Of a stretch of 33,590 nucleotides of DNA, positions 9,014 through 17,529 are shown one piece after another (position 1 is the stretch's first letter; each line of letters opens with the position of its first letter). Below the pieces are notes generated by a model. It was not told the origin of the DNA and searched no databases. It saw nothing but the letters and a program-made list of their open reading frames with translations. Source of the DNA: Clostridiales bacterium. GTDB taxonomy: Bacteria > Bacillota > Clostridia > Oscillospirales > Acutalibacteraceae. The translations under genes were made by a program, and so were the position numbers. The stretch is from NCBI GenBank assembly GCA_012517675.1, contig JAAYUL010000014.1, positions 1-33,590 on the forward strand. Direction: 5' to 3'.

Positions 9014-9073
9014 GCAGGGCCGCCGAAAACGGGCCGGTGCGGGTTTTCGCCGTCCGGCTGCTTTTCGGCGCTC
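9012..9073 (+). other. Leader with alternative stem-loops before leuS
   Basis: The rsfS-leuS gap contains one left arm, CGCCGAAAAC, that can pair with either of two right arms: GTTTTCG (9043-9049) or TTTTCGGCG (9062-9070). The two pairings exclude each other. There is no T-tract after either, and I see no T-box specifier/antiterminator motif. This could be an attenuator-like leader for an aminoacyl-tRNA synthetase gene or simply GC-rich intergenic sequence. Confidence 0.3.
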
Positions 9074-9134
9074 ATTCATAGAATGCTAAGGAATAAAAAA
9101 ACAGCAGCGAAACTGAAATAGGAGCGAAGGAAAA

Positions 9135-11543
9135 ATGAAGTACGATCACAAGCAAATGGAGAAAAAATGGCAGGACAAATGGGAAGAAACCGGAGTTTTT
9201 CATGCTTCCAACACCTCCGAAAAGCCGAAGTATTACGCTCTCATCGAGTTCCCTTATCCGTCGGGGCAGGGGCTTCATGTGGGGCATCCGCGCTCCTATA
9301 CCGCCCTTGACATTGTCGCGCGCAAGCGCCGCCTGCAGGGCTACAACGTGCTGTACCCCATCGGCTGGGACGCGTTCGGCCTGCCGACGGAAAACTTTGC
9401 GATCAAAAACCACGTGCATCCCGCGGAAGTGACGAAAAAGAATATCGCCCGCTTCAAGCAGCAGCTGCAATCCCTCGGCATCTCCTTTGACTGGTCGCGC
9501 GAAATCAACACCACGGACCCGGAATATTACAAATGGACCCAGTGGATTTTTCTTCAGCTGTTCAAGCACGGCCTTGCGTATAAAAAGGAAATGGCGGTCA
9601 ACTGGTGCACCTCCTGCAAATGTGTGCTGGCCAACGAAGAAGTGGTCAACGGCGTCTGCGAGCGCTGCGGGCACGAAGTGGTCCGCAAGGTGAAATCGCA
9701 GTGGATGCTGAAAATCACCGAATACGCGCAGCGCCTGATCGACGACCTTGACCTTGTGGATTATCCCGACCGCGTGAAAGCGCAGCAGATCAACTGGATC
9801 GGCCGTTCCACCGGCGCGGAAGTCGATTTCAAAACCACGGCGGGCGATACGCTCACCGTCTACACGACCCGGCCGGACACACTTTACGGCGCGACTTACA
9901 TGGTCGTGTCGCCCGAACACCCGCTGATTGAAAAATGGGCGGACAGCCTCGGCAATCTGGACGAGGTCAGGGCTTATCAGGCGGAGGCCGCCAAAAAATC
10001 CGACTTTGAGCGCACCGAGGTTGCCAAGGACAAGACCGGCGTTCGGCTGAACGGCGTCGCGGCGGTCAATCCGGTGAACGGCAGAGAAATTCCGATTTTC
10101 ATTTCCGACTATGTTCTGGTTTCCTACGGAACGGGCGCGATCATGGCGGTCCCCGCGCACGATACCCGCGACTGGGAATTCGCCCAAAAATTCGGCCTGC
10201 CGATCATTGAAGTCGTAAAGGGCGGCGACGTGCAGAAGGAAGCCTTTACCGACTGCGCCACCGGAATCATGGTGAATTCCGGAATACTGGACGGGCTTTC
10301 CGTGGAGGAAGCCAAAAAGAAAATCACCGAATATCTCGCGGAAAAGGGGATCGGCCGTCCCAAAGTGAACTTCAAGCTGCGCGACTGGGTATTCTCCCGC
10401 CAGCGCTACTGGGGCGAACCCATTCCGATCGTCTATTGTGAAAAATGCGGCTATGTGGCGCTGCCGGAAAGCGAGCTGCCGCTTCGTCTGCCCCAGGTAA
10501 AGTCGTATGAGCCGACGGACAACGGCGAATCGCCGCTCGCCCACATGACGGACTGGGTGGAGACCACCTGCCCGCACTGCGGCGGAAAGGCGCGCCGCGA
10601 AACGGACACCATGCCGCAGTGGGCCGGTTCCTCCTGGTATTTCCTGCGCTACATGGACCCGCACAACGGGGAAGCGTTTGCGGGGAAGGAAGCCCTGAAG
10701 TACTGGGCGCCCGTCGACTGGTACAACGGCGGCATGGAGCACACCACGCTCCACCTGCTTTACAGCCGGTTCTGGTACAAATTCCTTTACGACATCGGCG
10801 CGGTGCCCACCAGGGAGCCGTATGCGAAACGGACCAGCCACGGCATGATCCTGGGTGAAAACGGGGAAAAAATGAGCAAGTCCCGCGGCAACGTGGTCAA
10901 CCCGGATGAAATTGTGGACGAATACGGCGCGGACACCATGCGCCTTTATGAAATGTTTATCGGCGACTTTGAAAAGGCGGCTCCGTGGAGCTCCGCCGGC
11001 ATCAAGGGCTGCCGCCGGTTTGTGGAGCGCTACTGGAATCTGCAGAATATTGTGAGTACGGAAAAGGGCGTCCGCAAAAATCTCGAGACTTCTTTCCACA
11101 AGACGATTAAAAAGGTCGGGGAAGACATCGAGAACCTGAAATACAACACCGCCATTGCCGCGATGATGGCGCTGCTGAACGAAATTTCCGACTCCGGCTC
11201 CGTGACGAAAGACGAGCTGAAAATCTTCACCGTTCTGCTCAACCCATTCGCACCGCACGTGACGGAAGAGGTATGGGAGGCGCAGAAGCTGGGCGGCGGG
11301 TTGGCCTGCCAGCAGGAATGGCCGGCATACGACGAGGCGAAGTGCAAAGACGCCAGCGTTGAAATCGCGGTTCAGGTCAACGGAAAGGTGCGCGCGCGCC
11401 TGAACGTTTCCGCGGACATTGCGAAGGAAGACGCGATTGCCGCCGCGAAGGCGGAAAATAAAATCGCCGGGGAAATCAGCGACAAAAAGATTGTAAAGGA
11501 AATATACGTTCCCGGCAAGCTGGTCAATATCGTGGCAAAATAA
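9135..11543 (+). CDS. leuS: Leucyl-tRNA synthetase
   Basis: Class I aminoacyl-tRNA synthetase that charges tRNA-Leu and edits mischarged species. The 802-residue length is normal for the bacterial form. The HIGH-type motif appears in [15 protein letters not shown] near residue 45, the KMSKS loop in [12 protein letters not shown], and the editing domain between them includes [12 protein letters not shown] and [14 protein letters not shown]. Zinc-finger-like CxxC pairs occur near residue 155 (CTSCKC, CERCG) and again near 437 and 477. The C-terminal anticodon-binding and LeuRS-specific domains end in [16 protein letters not shown]. The ATG follows a GGAGCGAAGG site. It ends the long plus-strand run and is followed by two hairpins. 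Confidence 0.97.
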   Translation: MKYDHKQMEKKWQDKWEETGVFHASNTSEKPKYYALIEFPYPSGQGLHVGHPRSYTALDIVARKRRLQGYNVLYPIGWDAFGLPTENFAIKNHVHPAEVTKKNIARFKQQLQSLGISFDWSREINTTDPEYYKWTQWIFLQLFKHGLAYKKEMAVNWCTSCKCVLANEEVVNGVCERCGHEVVRKVKSQWMLKITEYAQRLIDDLDLVDYPDRVKAQQINWIGRSTGAEVDFKTTAGDTLTVYTTRPDTLYGATYMVVSPEHPLIEKWADSLGNLDEVRAYQAEAAKKSDFERTEVAKDKTGVRLNGVAAVNPVNGREIPIFISDYVLVSYGTGAIMAVPAHDTRDWEFAQKFGLPIIEVVKGGDVQKEAFTDCATGIMVNSGILDGLSVEEAKKKITEYLAEKGIGRPKVNFKLRDWVFSRQRYWGEPIPIVYCEKCGYVALPESELPLRLPQVKSYEPTDNGESPLAHMTDWVETTCPHCGGKARRETDTMPQWAGSSWYFLRYMDPHNGEAFAGKEALKYWAPVDWYNGGMEHTTLHLLYSRFWYKFLYDIGAVPTREPYAKRTSHGMILGENGEKMSKSRGNVVNPDEIVDEYGADTMRLYEMFIGDFEKAAPWSSAGIKGCRRFVERYWNLQNIVSTEKGVRKNLETSFHKTIKKVGEDIENLKYNTAIAAMMALLNEISDSGSVTKDELKIFTVLLNPFAPHVTEEVWEAQKLGGGLACQQEWPAYDEAKCKDASVEIAVQVNGKVRARLNVSADIAKEDAIAAAKAENKIAGEISDKKIVKEIYVPGKLVNIVAK

Positions 11544-11560
11544 GCCTCCGGGCAAAATAA

Positions 11561-11598
11561 GAAAGCTCCCGTCTGTACAAGACGGGAGCTTTCCTCGT
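11561..11598 (+). terminator. Rho-independent-type terminator after leuS (first hairpin)
   Basis: A perfect 13-bp stem, GAAAGCTCCCGTC paired with GACGGGAGCTTTC, has a 7-nt loop and begins 17 nt after the leuS stop. The T-tract is short (TTTC is within the stem end), so it may act together with the next hairpin. Confidence 0.75.
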
Positions 11599-11600
11599 AG

Positions 11601-11639
11601 CAGGGACCCGCCGTTTTCAACCGGCAGGTCCCTGTTTTA
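11601..11639 (+). terminator. Second terminator hairpin after leuS
   Basis: CAGGGACC and GGTCCCTG form the base of a stem extended by GCCG/CGGC and are followed by TTTTA. It lies directly behind the first hairpin and ends the leuS transcript before the opposite-strand gene pair that follows. Confidence 0.75.
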
Positions 11640-11714
11640 TGACCGGCAAGATGATTTTGCTCTCTCAAAAAATACAGGTATTTCCGTAGTCTGTTTTTTC
11701 GTGGAAGAACGGCA

Positions 11715-11990
11715 TTAACGGGAGGACAGGATAAAATACAGCGCCGCGGCCTGCGCCGCGAAAATCAGCGGCACTCCGATCATAAACTTTTTATGACGCG
11801 TTTTGTGCCGGATGCATTTCATGGTGATCCAGAGGGCGGGGGAGCCCCCAAGCGCGGCGGCGAGCAGCAGGGTCCGTTCCCGAATCCGCCTGCGGTGCCG
11901 GATGGCGCGCCGCTTGTCGGAGACGGTGAGGATGGCGGCGATGAAATTGATAATAATCAGGTAGCCGAAACAATATATATTAACAGGCAT
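11715..11990 (-). CDS. DUF1294 family small membrane protein
   Basis: A 91-residue protein with an N-terminal membrane segment (about residues 5-23) and a C-terminal one (about 72-88). Between them lies the DUF1294 signature: SDKRRAIRHRRRIRERTLL, then ALGGSPALWITM and RHKTRHKKF. In some DUF1294 proteins this domain is fused to a cold-shock domain; here it stands alone. The function of the family is unknown. It lies 12 nt downstream of the zinc-ribbon gene on the same strand, so the two probably share the promoter at 12435-12463. Confidence 0.85.
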   Translation of the reverse strand: MPVNIYCFGYLIIINFIAAILTVSDKRRAIRHRRRIRERTLLLAAALGGSPALWITMKCIRHKTRHKKFMIGVPLIFAAQAAALYFILSSR

Positions 11991-12002
11991 GTCTTCTCCT
12001 TG

Positions 12003-12371
12003 TTAAGAAAGCCGGGCGCCGCAGTTGGGACAGAATCTCGCGTTCGGGTCAACGGCGCTGCGGCAGGCGGGACAGATTTTATAGGAAGGCCCCTGCACGG
12101 GGTGCATTTGGGAGGGGTCGGCCTCCGCCGCAGTGTCATGCTCCAGCCGCTGCCCTTCCGGCTTGAAAATTTCATAAACCGCGCCGCAGTTCGGGCAGGT
12201 GAGAAAATACCGCTTACCGAAGCGGAAGAGGGGCAGAAAAAAGAAGGTAAACACCTGAAACGTGCAGGTGAGCATTCCCATGGCGGGAGAAACACCGCAG
12301 CAGGGAAAAACGCGGCATCTGCGCGAGCCGAGATTTTTGGAACCGCCGGATATACCGATGATAAAAAACAT
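12003..12371 (-). CDS. Zinc-ribbon domain protein
   Basis: A 122-residue protein with three CxxC pairs: CPNC near residue 59, CPAC near 100 and CPNC near 114. The last two form a compact zinc-ribbon ending CPNCGARLS. The first 55 residues are hydrophobic and Cys-containing (FPCCG, then VFTFFFLPLF), so membrane contact is possible. The ORF track begins 68 codons earlier, but a strong AGGAGG site lies 8 nt before the ATG at 12371, and a consensus promoter lies upstream inside the longer frame; the shorter start is therefore chosen. No specific function is recognised. It probably heads a two-gene unit with the DUF1294 gene. Confidence 0.8.
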   Translation of the reverse strand: MFFIIGISGGSKNLGSRRCRVFPCCGVSPAMGMLTCTFQVFTFFFLPLFRFGKRYFLTCPNCGAVYEIFKPEGQRLEHDTAAEADPSQMHPVQGPSYKICPACRSAVDPNARFCPNCGARLS

Positions 12372-12434
12372 GGGAAAACCTCCTGACCATGAAATGCGGT
12401 TACGGCGCGGTTTCTGCTTCGGCGCCTTTCCCGT

Positions 12435-12463
12435 ATCATACCTGATGATTGAGAATGTGTCAA
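12435..12463 (-). promoter_or_regulatory. Sigma-A promoter for the zinc-ribbon/DUF1294 unit
   Basis: On the minus strand, TTGACA and TATGAT are separated by exactly 17 nt, about 60 nt upstream of the ATG at 12371. The -35 box is perfect and the -10 box is 5 of 6. Confidence 0.8.
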
Positions 12464-12489
12464 ATAAAAGAGTCGGAAGGATGGGTTCT

Positions 12490-13806
12490 ATGGTAATCAA
12501 ACTGTTTGACAGGCACAGCGTGCTGGTCTGCGCCTGCATATTGGCGGCGGCCGTCGCCGTAATCACGGCGGTCAATTTCAGCCGTTCCGGTGCTTCCGGT
12601 TCCGTTCCCGCACAGGGGCGAAATTCCTTTTCCGTTTCCGCGTCGGCGGCGGGCTTAACCCCGGCGTCGGCGTCCGGTTCGGGAGCGTCCGCGCCGGCGG
12701 TTTCCGCGGCGAAAGCATCGTCGTCGGAAATGCGGGCGGTGTGGGTGCCTTACATGAGCCTTGACATGAGCAGGGAAAAGGACAAAAGCGAAAAAGCGTT
12801 CCAGGCCAAATTCAGCAACATGATCGCGGTGGCGAAAAAATACGGCATGAATACGCTTGTGGTACAGGTCCGGCCGTTCGGCGACGCGCTTTATCCGTCC
12901 GCTTATTTTCCGTGGAGCAGCATCGTCGGCGGCACACAGGGCGTGAACCCGGGCTATGACCCGCTGAAAGACATGGTGAGCGCCGCCCACCGGGCTGGAA
13001 TGAAAATACAGGCGTGGGTCAACCCGCTTCGAATTCAGGTCAACGGGACCCCCTCCATTTTAGCGCAGGGGAATCTTTACAATAAATGGAAAAGCGATTC
13101 GGCCAAAAAGGGATATGTTGTCGATACCGCCCAGGGGAAATACTACAACCCGGCCTACGGCGAGGTGCGCCGCCTGATTGCCGACGGGGTCAGGGAAATC
13201 GCGAAAAATTATGAGGTGGACGGCATTCAGTTCGACGATTATTTTTACCCGACGCAGGACGCTTCCTTTGACAAAGCCGCCTACGATTCCTATTGCGGCG
13301 CGGTGTCAAAAAACGGGAAGCCTCTCGGCCTGCAGGAATGGCGGCAGGCGAACATCAACGCTCTGGTCGCGCTCGTTTACAGCGGAGTCAAGTCGGTCAA
13401 AAAAAATCTCCCGTTTGGAATCGCGCCGCAGGGCAACGTGGAAAACGACCTGAAAATGGGAGCGGATGTCGCCGCCTGGTGCAATACCCGCGGCTATGTG
13501 GACTTCATCTGCCCGCAGCTTTACGTGAATTTTGACAACCCGGTGCTTCCGTTCGGCACGGCCGCGCAAGCATGGCGGAAGCTGGTGACGAATTCGGACA
13601 TCAAGCTGTATTTCGGCCTTGCCGTTTACAAAGCCGGCTCCGATGCGGACAGCGGCACATGGAAAAAATCCGGCAGCATTCTGGCGCAGCAGGTGGAGGC
13701 GGGAAGAAAAAATTCCTGCGACGGTTTCATGTTTTATTCGTGGGATTCCTTTAACAGCAGTCAGGCAAAGGAGGAGATTCAAAATGTCATGAAGGTTTTA
13801 AAATAG
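12490..13806 (+). CDS. Secreted or membrane-anchored GHL10-type glycoside hydrolase-like protein
   Basis: The 438-residue product has an N-terminal membrane segment or uncleaved signal (about residues 8-29, VLVCACILAAAVAVITAV) and a Ser/Ala/Gly-rich linker. From residue 78 follows a catalytic-like domain: EMRAVWVPYMSLDM, then NTLVVQVRPFGDALYPS, GMKIQAWVNPLRIQ, VDGIQFDDYFYP and PFGIAPQGN. This is the GHL10 (DUF187/YngK-type) TIM-barrel family, thought to act on cell-surface glycans. Candidate catalytic acids lie in the IQFDDYF block. The track frame begins at 12262; the ATG at 12490 is 9 nt after GGAAGG and is followed at once by the membrane segment. It may therefore act on the outer face of the cell. 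Substrate unknown. Confidence 0.82.
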   Translation: MVIKLFDRHSVLVCACILAAAVAVITAVNFSRSGASGSVPAQGRNSFSVSASAAGLTPASASGSGASAPAVSAAKASSSEMRAVWVPYMSLDMSREKDKSEKAFQAKFSNMIAVAKKYGMNTLVVQVRPFGDALYPSAYFPWSSIVGGTQGVNPGYDPLKDMVSAAHRAGMKIQAWVNPLRIQVNGTPSILAQGNLYNKWKSDSAKKGYVVDTAQGKYYNPAYGEVRRLIADGVREIAKNYEVDGIQFDDYFYPTQDASFDKAAYDSYCGAVSKNGKPLGLQEWRQANINALVALVYSGVKSVKKNLPFGIAPQGNVENDLKMGADVAAWCNTRGYVDFICPQLYVNFDNPVLPFGTAAQAWRKLVTNSDIKLYFGLAVYKAGSDADSGTWKKSGSILAQQVEAGRKNSCDGFMFYSWDSFNSSQAKEEIQNVMKVLK

Positions 13807-13832
13807 CCGCTGCGAAAACCGGGGCTCCGGCG

Positions 13833-15125
13833 TTACTCCGCGAGGGAACCGATGCAGAAGTCGCCGCAGACTTCCCGAATGCGCACGGGAAGGATCTGTC
13901 CGCTCAGGTTCGCGCCGCCGGCCGCGCGGACCGGGGTGTAGTTTTCCGTATACCCTTCAAAAACGCCCTTTTCCATCTCGCGCTCAAACAGGACCGGTTC
14001 GATCCGCCCGACCTGCCGTTCAAAAAAAGCCCGTTTTGTCCGCAGCGTGGTTTCGATCATTTCATGGCTCCTCTGCTCCTTGACGGGCGCAGGAACCTGG
14101 CCGGGAGCATCGTTCGCCCTGGTGCCGGGCCGGCGGGAGTAGGCGAAAACATGCGCCTTGGCGAATCCGATCTCCTCCGCGAACCGGCGCGATTCCTCAA
14201 ACTCCCGCCCGGTTTCGCCGGGGAATCCGACCATGATGTCGGTCGTAATGGCTGCGTTCTCAAAAGCGGCGCGCAGGTTTTCCACAATGGCGCGGTACTC
14301 CTGAGCGGTGTAGTGGCGGTTCATGCGCTTCAACGTTTCGTCGCAGCCGCTTTGCAGGGAAAGGTGAAACTGCGGGCAGAGCTTTTTCTGCCTCTGAAGC
14401 CGGGCAATCACATCCTCGCTCAGCTTTTCCGGTTCCAGCGAACCGAGCCGCACGCGCAGGATTTTTTCCGGCTCACAGGCGGCCTCCACAGCGTCGCAGA
14501 GGGTCAGGCCAAGCTCCTGCCCGTAGGCCGGAAGGTTGATGCCCGTAAGCACAATTTCCCGGTATCCGTTTTCCGCCAGCTCCGCCAGCTCCTCCTTTAA
14601 CTGCTTCATCGGTTTTGAGCGCACTCTTCCGCGCGCGTAAGTAATGATACAGTAGGAGCAGAAGCGGTCGCATCCGTCTTCAATTTTAACGAAGGCGCGG
14701 GTCCGCTCAAAAAAGCGGGTCACTTTCATCGGTTCAAATTCCCGTGCCTTTTCGTGCGGCACAATGTCAACAATTCTCTGGTGAGTGGACAGGTAACGCA
14801 TAATGTCGGGAAGAAGGGAAGCGCGGTTTGAATTGCCCAGCACAATATCGGCTTCGTGCAGCGCTTCCGCCGTTTCCGGGAATGCCTGGGGCATACAGCC
14901 GGTCAGCACGATCACCGCGTCCGGGTTGCCGCGTTTTGCGCGGCGGAGCATCTGCCGGACCTTGTGGTCGCTTACAGACGTGACCGTACAGGAATTGATC
15001 AGAACCACGTCGCTTTCCTCGTTTGGTTCGCACGCGGTAAAGCCCGCCGAAACAAGCTGGTTCAGCATGGCCTGTGACTCATATTGATTGACTTTGCAGC
15101 CGAGCGTGATGACGGAAACTCTCAT
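13833..15125 (-). CDS. mtaB: tRNA threonylcarbamoyladenosine methylthiotransferase MtaB
   Basis: Radical SAM enzyme that adds a methylthio group to t6A37 of tRNAs reading ANN codons, giving ms2t6A. The 430-residue protein has the N-terminal MTTase domain (MRVSVITLGCKVNQYESQ with Cys10, further Cys in NSCTVTS and TGCMPQ, three ligands for the auxiliary cluster). The radical SAM motif is CDRFCSYC, followed by IITYARGRVRSKP, which is typical of MtaB rather than MiaB. A TRAM-like C-terminus follows. The track starts at a TTG 5 codons upstream; the ATG at 15125 has GAAAGG 7 nt ahead and matches the family start, so it is chosen. It converges on the GHL10 gene. Confidence 0.93.
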   Translation of the reverse strand: MRVSVITLGCKVNQYESQAMLNQLVSAGFTACEPNEESDVVLINSCTVTSVSDHKVRQMLRRAKRGNPDAVIVLTGCMPQAFPETAEALHEADIVLGNSNRASLLPDIMRYLSTHQRIVDIVPHEKAREFEPMKVTRFFERTRAFVKIEDGCDRFCSYCIITYARGRVRSKPMKQLKEELAELAENGYREIVLTGINLPAYGQELGLTLCDAVEAACEPEKILRVRLGSLEPEKLSEDVIARLQRQKKLCPQFHLSLQSGCDETLKRMNRHYTAQEYRAIVENLRAAFENAAITTDIMVGFPGETGREFEESRRFAEEIGFAKAHVFAYSRRPGTRANDAPGQVPAPVKEQRSHEMIETTLRTKRAFFERQVGRIEPVLFEREMEKGVFEGYTENYTPVRAAGGANLSGQILPVRIREVCGDFCIGSLAE

Positions 15126-15194
15126 TTTGGCACCTTTCAATAAAATATGATATTTTTATTATGCAATTGACATAATCTATAGGTAAAATGAACA

Positions 15195-15223
15195 TTGACC
15201 GATTCGGAATCCTGCGATATCAT
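15195..15223 (+). promoter_or_regulatory. Sigma-A promoter for the HPr-like gene
   Basis: TTGACC and TATCAT are separated by 17 nt, each 5 of 6 to consensus. The -10 lies 33 nt before the ATG at 15257, leaving a short leader with a GGAGGT site. A second possible -10 (TATAGA) follows directly. Confidence 0.7.
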
Positions 15224-15256
15224 TATAGAATACATCGAAATATGGAGGTAACCAAA

Positions 15257-15490
15257 ATGTATTCAACTGCGATTCGGCTTTCCAGTATTGAGGCGGTCAA
15301 AAAGTTTGTCACACTGACCAACAGTTACAACTTTCCAATCAACCTTACTACCGATAAATACAAGATTGACGCAAAATCCATTATGGGTGTTTTCAGCCTG
15401 GATCTTTCCCAGCCGGTCAATATTGAGGTGGAAAGCAGCGAAAGCGCTTCCGATTTCATCGAACAGCTCAAACAGTTTCAGGATCAGTAA
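15257..15490 (+). CDS. HPr-like domain protein lacking the active-site histidine
   Basis: A 77-residue protein with the layout of the PTS phosphocarrier HPr: an N-terminal strand and helix, the IDAKSIMGVFSLDLSQPV block that matches the Ser46 region of HPr (KSIMGV), and a C-terminal helix. The N-terminal GLHARPA loop with the phosphorylated histidine is absent; the corresponding part reads RLSSIEAVKKFV. It therefore cannot take phosphate from PEP/EI in the normal way, although the Ser46-type site (KSI) is kept. A GGAGGT site lies 7 nt before the ATG, which is why the longer frame of the track is not used. It could be a regulatory or degenerate HPr; no partner gene is adjacent. Confidence 0.8.
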   Translation: MYSTAIRLSSIEAVKKFVTLTNSYNFPINLTTDKYKIDAKSIMGVFSLDLSQPVNIEVESSESASDFIEQLKQFQDQ

Positions 15491-15509
15491 ACACTTTGCG
15501 GCACCGCGG

Positions 15510-15537
15510 AAGCCCGGTTTCAACCGGGCTTTTTTCT
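15510..15537 (+). terminator. Terminator after the HPr-like gene
   Basis: AAGCCCGGTT and AACCGGGCTT form a 9-10 bp GC-rich stem that runs into TTTTTTC. It begins 19 nt after the HPr-like stop and lies just before the converging ABC-F gene. Confidence 0.9.
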
Positions 15538-15542
15538 TTTGT

Positions 15543-17444
15543 TCAGCCTTCCAGCTTCTGCGCCAGCGCGCCCCAATGTTCCAGCAGGCGCTCGCTTTCC
15601 TGTTTCAGAAAATCCAGCTTTTCCGATCTTTCCAGCGCGGCCTGGTAATCGCTGGCGACCTCTGGCTTTAGGAGCTCCCGCTCCAGCTCCGCGATCTCGG
15701 TCTCGATACCGTCGATCCGCGCTTCCGTGCGCTGAAGCTCCGCCCGTGCCTTTCGGGCCGCGGCGCCCCGCTCCTTCTGCTGCCGGTATTCGTTGCTTTT
15801 CGGCGCTTCCTTTTCGGGAACGGACGGCGTTTTTTCCATCTGCTTTTTTGCGAGGTAGGCATCGTAATTTCCGATAGATTCGGTGACCCCGTTTTCGTTC
15901 AGTTCATAGATCCGGTCCGCTGTTTTGTTGATCAGATACCGGTCGTGCGATACGGTCAGGAGCGTTCCCTCGTAGCTTTGCAGCGCGGCTTCCAGCGCCT
16001 CGCAGGAACCGATGTCGAGGTGGTTGGTCGGTTCGTCGAGCAGCAGGAAGTTATTGCGGGAAAGCATGAGCCGGAGCAGAAGAATCCGCGCGCGCTCCCC
16101 GCCGCTCAGAGCGGAAACGGACTTGAATACGTCGTCGCCCTTGAACAGAAAGACGGCCAGCGCGTTTCGGACCTCGGTCTGCGTCAGCTTTGGGTAAGAA
16201 TCCCAGATTTCGTCGATCACGGTCTTTTCCGGATGCAGGCCCGCCTGAATCTGGTCGTAGTAGCCCACGTCGATTCCCGCCCCGAAACGGAAATCCCCCG
16301 CTGTGGGCTTGTTGATTCCCAGAAGCGTTTTCAGCAGGGAGGTTTTTCCGCAGCCGTTCGGCCCGATGACAAACACCCGTTCCCCGCGGTGGATTTCCAT
16401 GTTCACATTTTGGAACAGCTGCTTTTCACCGAAGGAGAGCGCCAGATTTTTTACTTCCAGCACGTCGTTTCCGCCGCGCCGGTCGATCCCGAAATCAAAA
16501 TGGATGCTTTCCGGTTTTTCGTCCGGCTTTTCCAGCGTGCTTTCCAGCCGGCCGATCACCTTCAGCTTGCTTTCGGCCGTTCTGATATTCTTTTCCCGGT
16601 TCCACTGCCTTTGCTGAGCGACAACGCCTTCAAGCCGTTTGATTTCGCGCTGGGTGTTGTTGTATTTTCGCTGCGCCGCAAGGTCGCTTTCTTCCTTCAG
16701 CGCGAGGTATGTGGAATAATTCCCCTTGTAAACGGTGAGCTTGTGGTTTTCCATTTCAAAGGTGCGGCCGGTGGTGCGGTCGAGAAAATAGCGGTCGTGC
16801 GAAATGACGAGATAAGCTCCGCTGAAGGAACGAAGAAAATCCTCGAGCCATTCCACGGAAGAAATATCAAGATGGTTGGTCGGTTCGTCGAGCAGCAGCA
16901 GATTCGCACCGCACAGCAGCATTTTTGCAAGCTGGAGCTTCGCCTTCTGCCCGCCGCTCAGAACGCCGACCGGCAGGCCCATCTGCTCGTCGCTGAATCC
17001 AAGGCCGAGCAGGGCGGAACGCGCCCTGCCGCGGTAGGTAAGGCCGCCCTGCCGGACAAAACGGTCGTTCATTTCCGCCTGCCGTTCCACCAGCTCGTCC
17101 AGATCGGCGGGCTTTGCCAGCAGTCTCCGGTTCAGCTCCTCCAGATCCTGCTCCAGCTTTAACAGGCCGCCGAACACGGTGAGCACTTCGCGATAGGCGC
17201 TGCGTTTCAGGTCGCGGCAGACATGCTGCTCCATGTAGCCGAGCACGGCGGCGTTTGCTTTGTTGATGTTTCCGCCGTCCGGCTGCAGTTCGCCCGTCAG
17301 CAGCTTGAACAGCGTTGTCTTGCCGGAACCGTTGATGCCGACCAGGCCCACATGGTCGTTTTCCTGTATTTCAAACGAGGCGCCGCTGAAAATCAGATTC
17401 GTTCCGAATGATTTTGTCAAGCCTCCTGCGCTGAGCAAACCCAT
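15543..17444 (-). CDS. ABC-F family ATPase
   Basis: A 633-residue soluble protein with two ATP-binding cassettes and no membrane domain, the ABC-F layout of ribosome-acting ATPases. Cassette 1 has GINGSGKTT, LSGGQKAKLQLAK and LLLDEPTNHLD; cassette 2 has GPNGCGKTS, LSGGERARILLLR and again LLLDEPTNHLD. Between them lies the charged helical linker (about residues 240-320) that reaches the ribosomal P/E-site region in this family. The C-terminal tail is a predicted coiled coil rich in Glu and Arg. The length and tail fit YdiF/Uup-like members; whether it gives antibiotic protection cannot be told from sequence. The ATG follows AAGGAG by 8 nt and starts MGLLSAGGLTKSFG; the upstream codons in the track are leader. 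Confidence 0.92.
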   Translation of the reverse strand: MGLLSAGGLTKSFGTNLIFSGASFEIQENDHVGLVGINGSGKTTLFKLLTGELQPDGGNINKANAAVLGYMEQHVCRDLKRSAYREVLTVFGGLLKLEQDLEELNRRLLAKPADLDELVERQAEMNDRFVRQGGLTYRGRARSALLGLGFSDEQMGLPVGVLSGGQKAKLQLAKMLLCGANLLLLDEPTNHLDISSVEWLEDFLRSFSGAYLVISHDRYFLDRTTGRTFEMENHKLTVYKGNYSTYLALKEESDLAAQRKYNNTQREIKRLEGVVAQQRQWNREKNIRTAESKLKVIGRLESTLEKPDEKPESIHFDFGIDRRGGNDVLEVKNLALSFGEKQLFQNVNMEIHRGERVFVIGPNGCGKTSLLKTLLGINKPTAGDFRFGAGIDVGYYDQIQAGLHPEKTVIDEIWDSYPKLTQTEVRNALAVFLFKGDDVFKSVSALSGGERARILLLRLMLSRNNFLLLDEPTNHLDIGSCEALEAALQSYEGTLLTVSHDRYLINKTADRIYELNENGVTESIGNYDAYLAKKQMEKTPSVPEKEAPKSNEYRQQKERGAAARKARAELQRTEARIDGIETEIAELERELLKPEVASDYQAALERSEKLDFLKQESERLLEHWGALAQKLEG

Positions 17445-17494
17445 TGTTTTTCTCCTTGTATGTAAAGTGCGGAGCAATTCGGCCCCGCTCCCAT

Positions 17495-17523
17495 ATTATA
17501 ATGAAACGGCGTCTGTAAATCAA
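17495..17523 (-). promoter_or_regulatory. Sigma-A promoter for the ABC-F gene
   Basis: On the minus strand, TTGATT and a perfect TATAAT are separated by 17 nt, about 50 nt upstream of the chosen ATG. The leader is short, so an attenuation leader of the kind known for antibiotic-inducible ABC-F genes would have little room. Confidence 0.8.
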
Positions 17524-17529
17524 GCCGCA

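Noticed and set aside
9014-9134. T-box leader for leuS
   Set aside because: The gap is only about 120 nt and has no antiterminator T-box sequence or terminator with a T-tract.
9072-11555. 827-codon open frame antisense to leuS
   Set aside because: It is a shadow of leuS with no domain, start signal or sensible composition. The antisense frames over rnc (758-2254) and murE (21075-22454) are rejected for the same reason.
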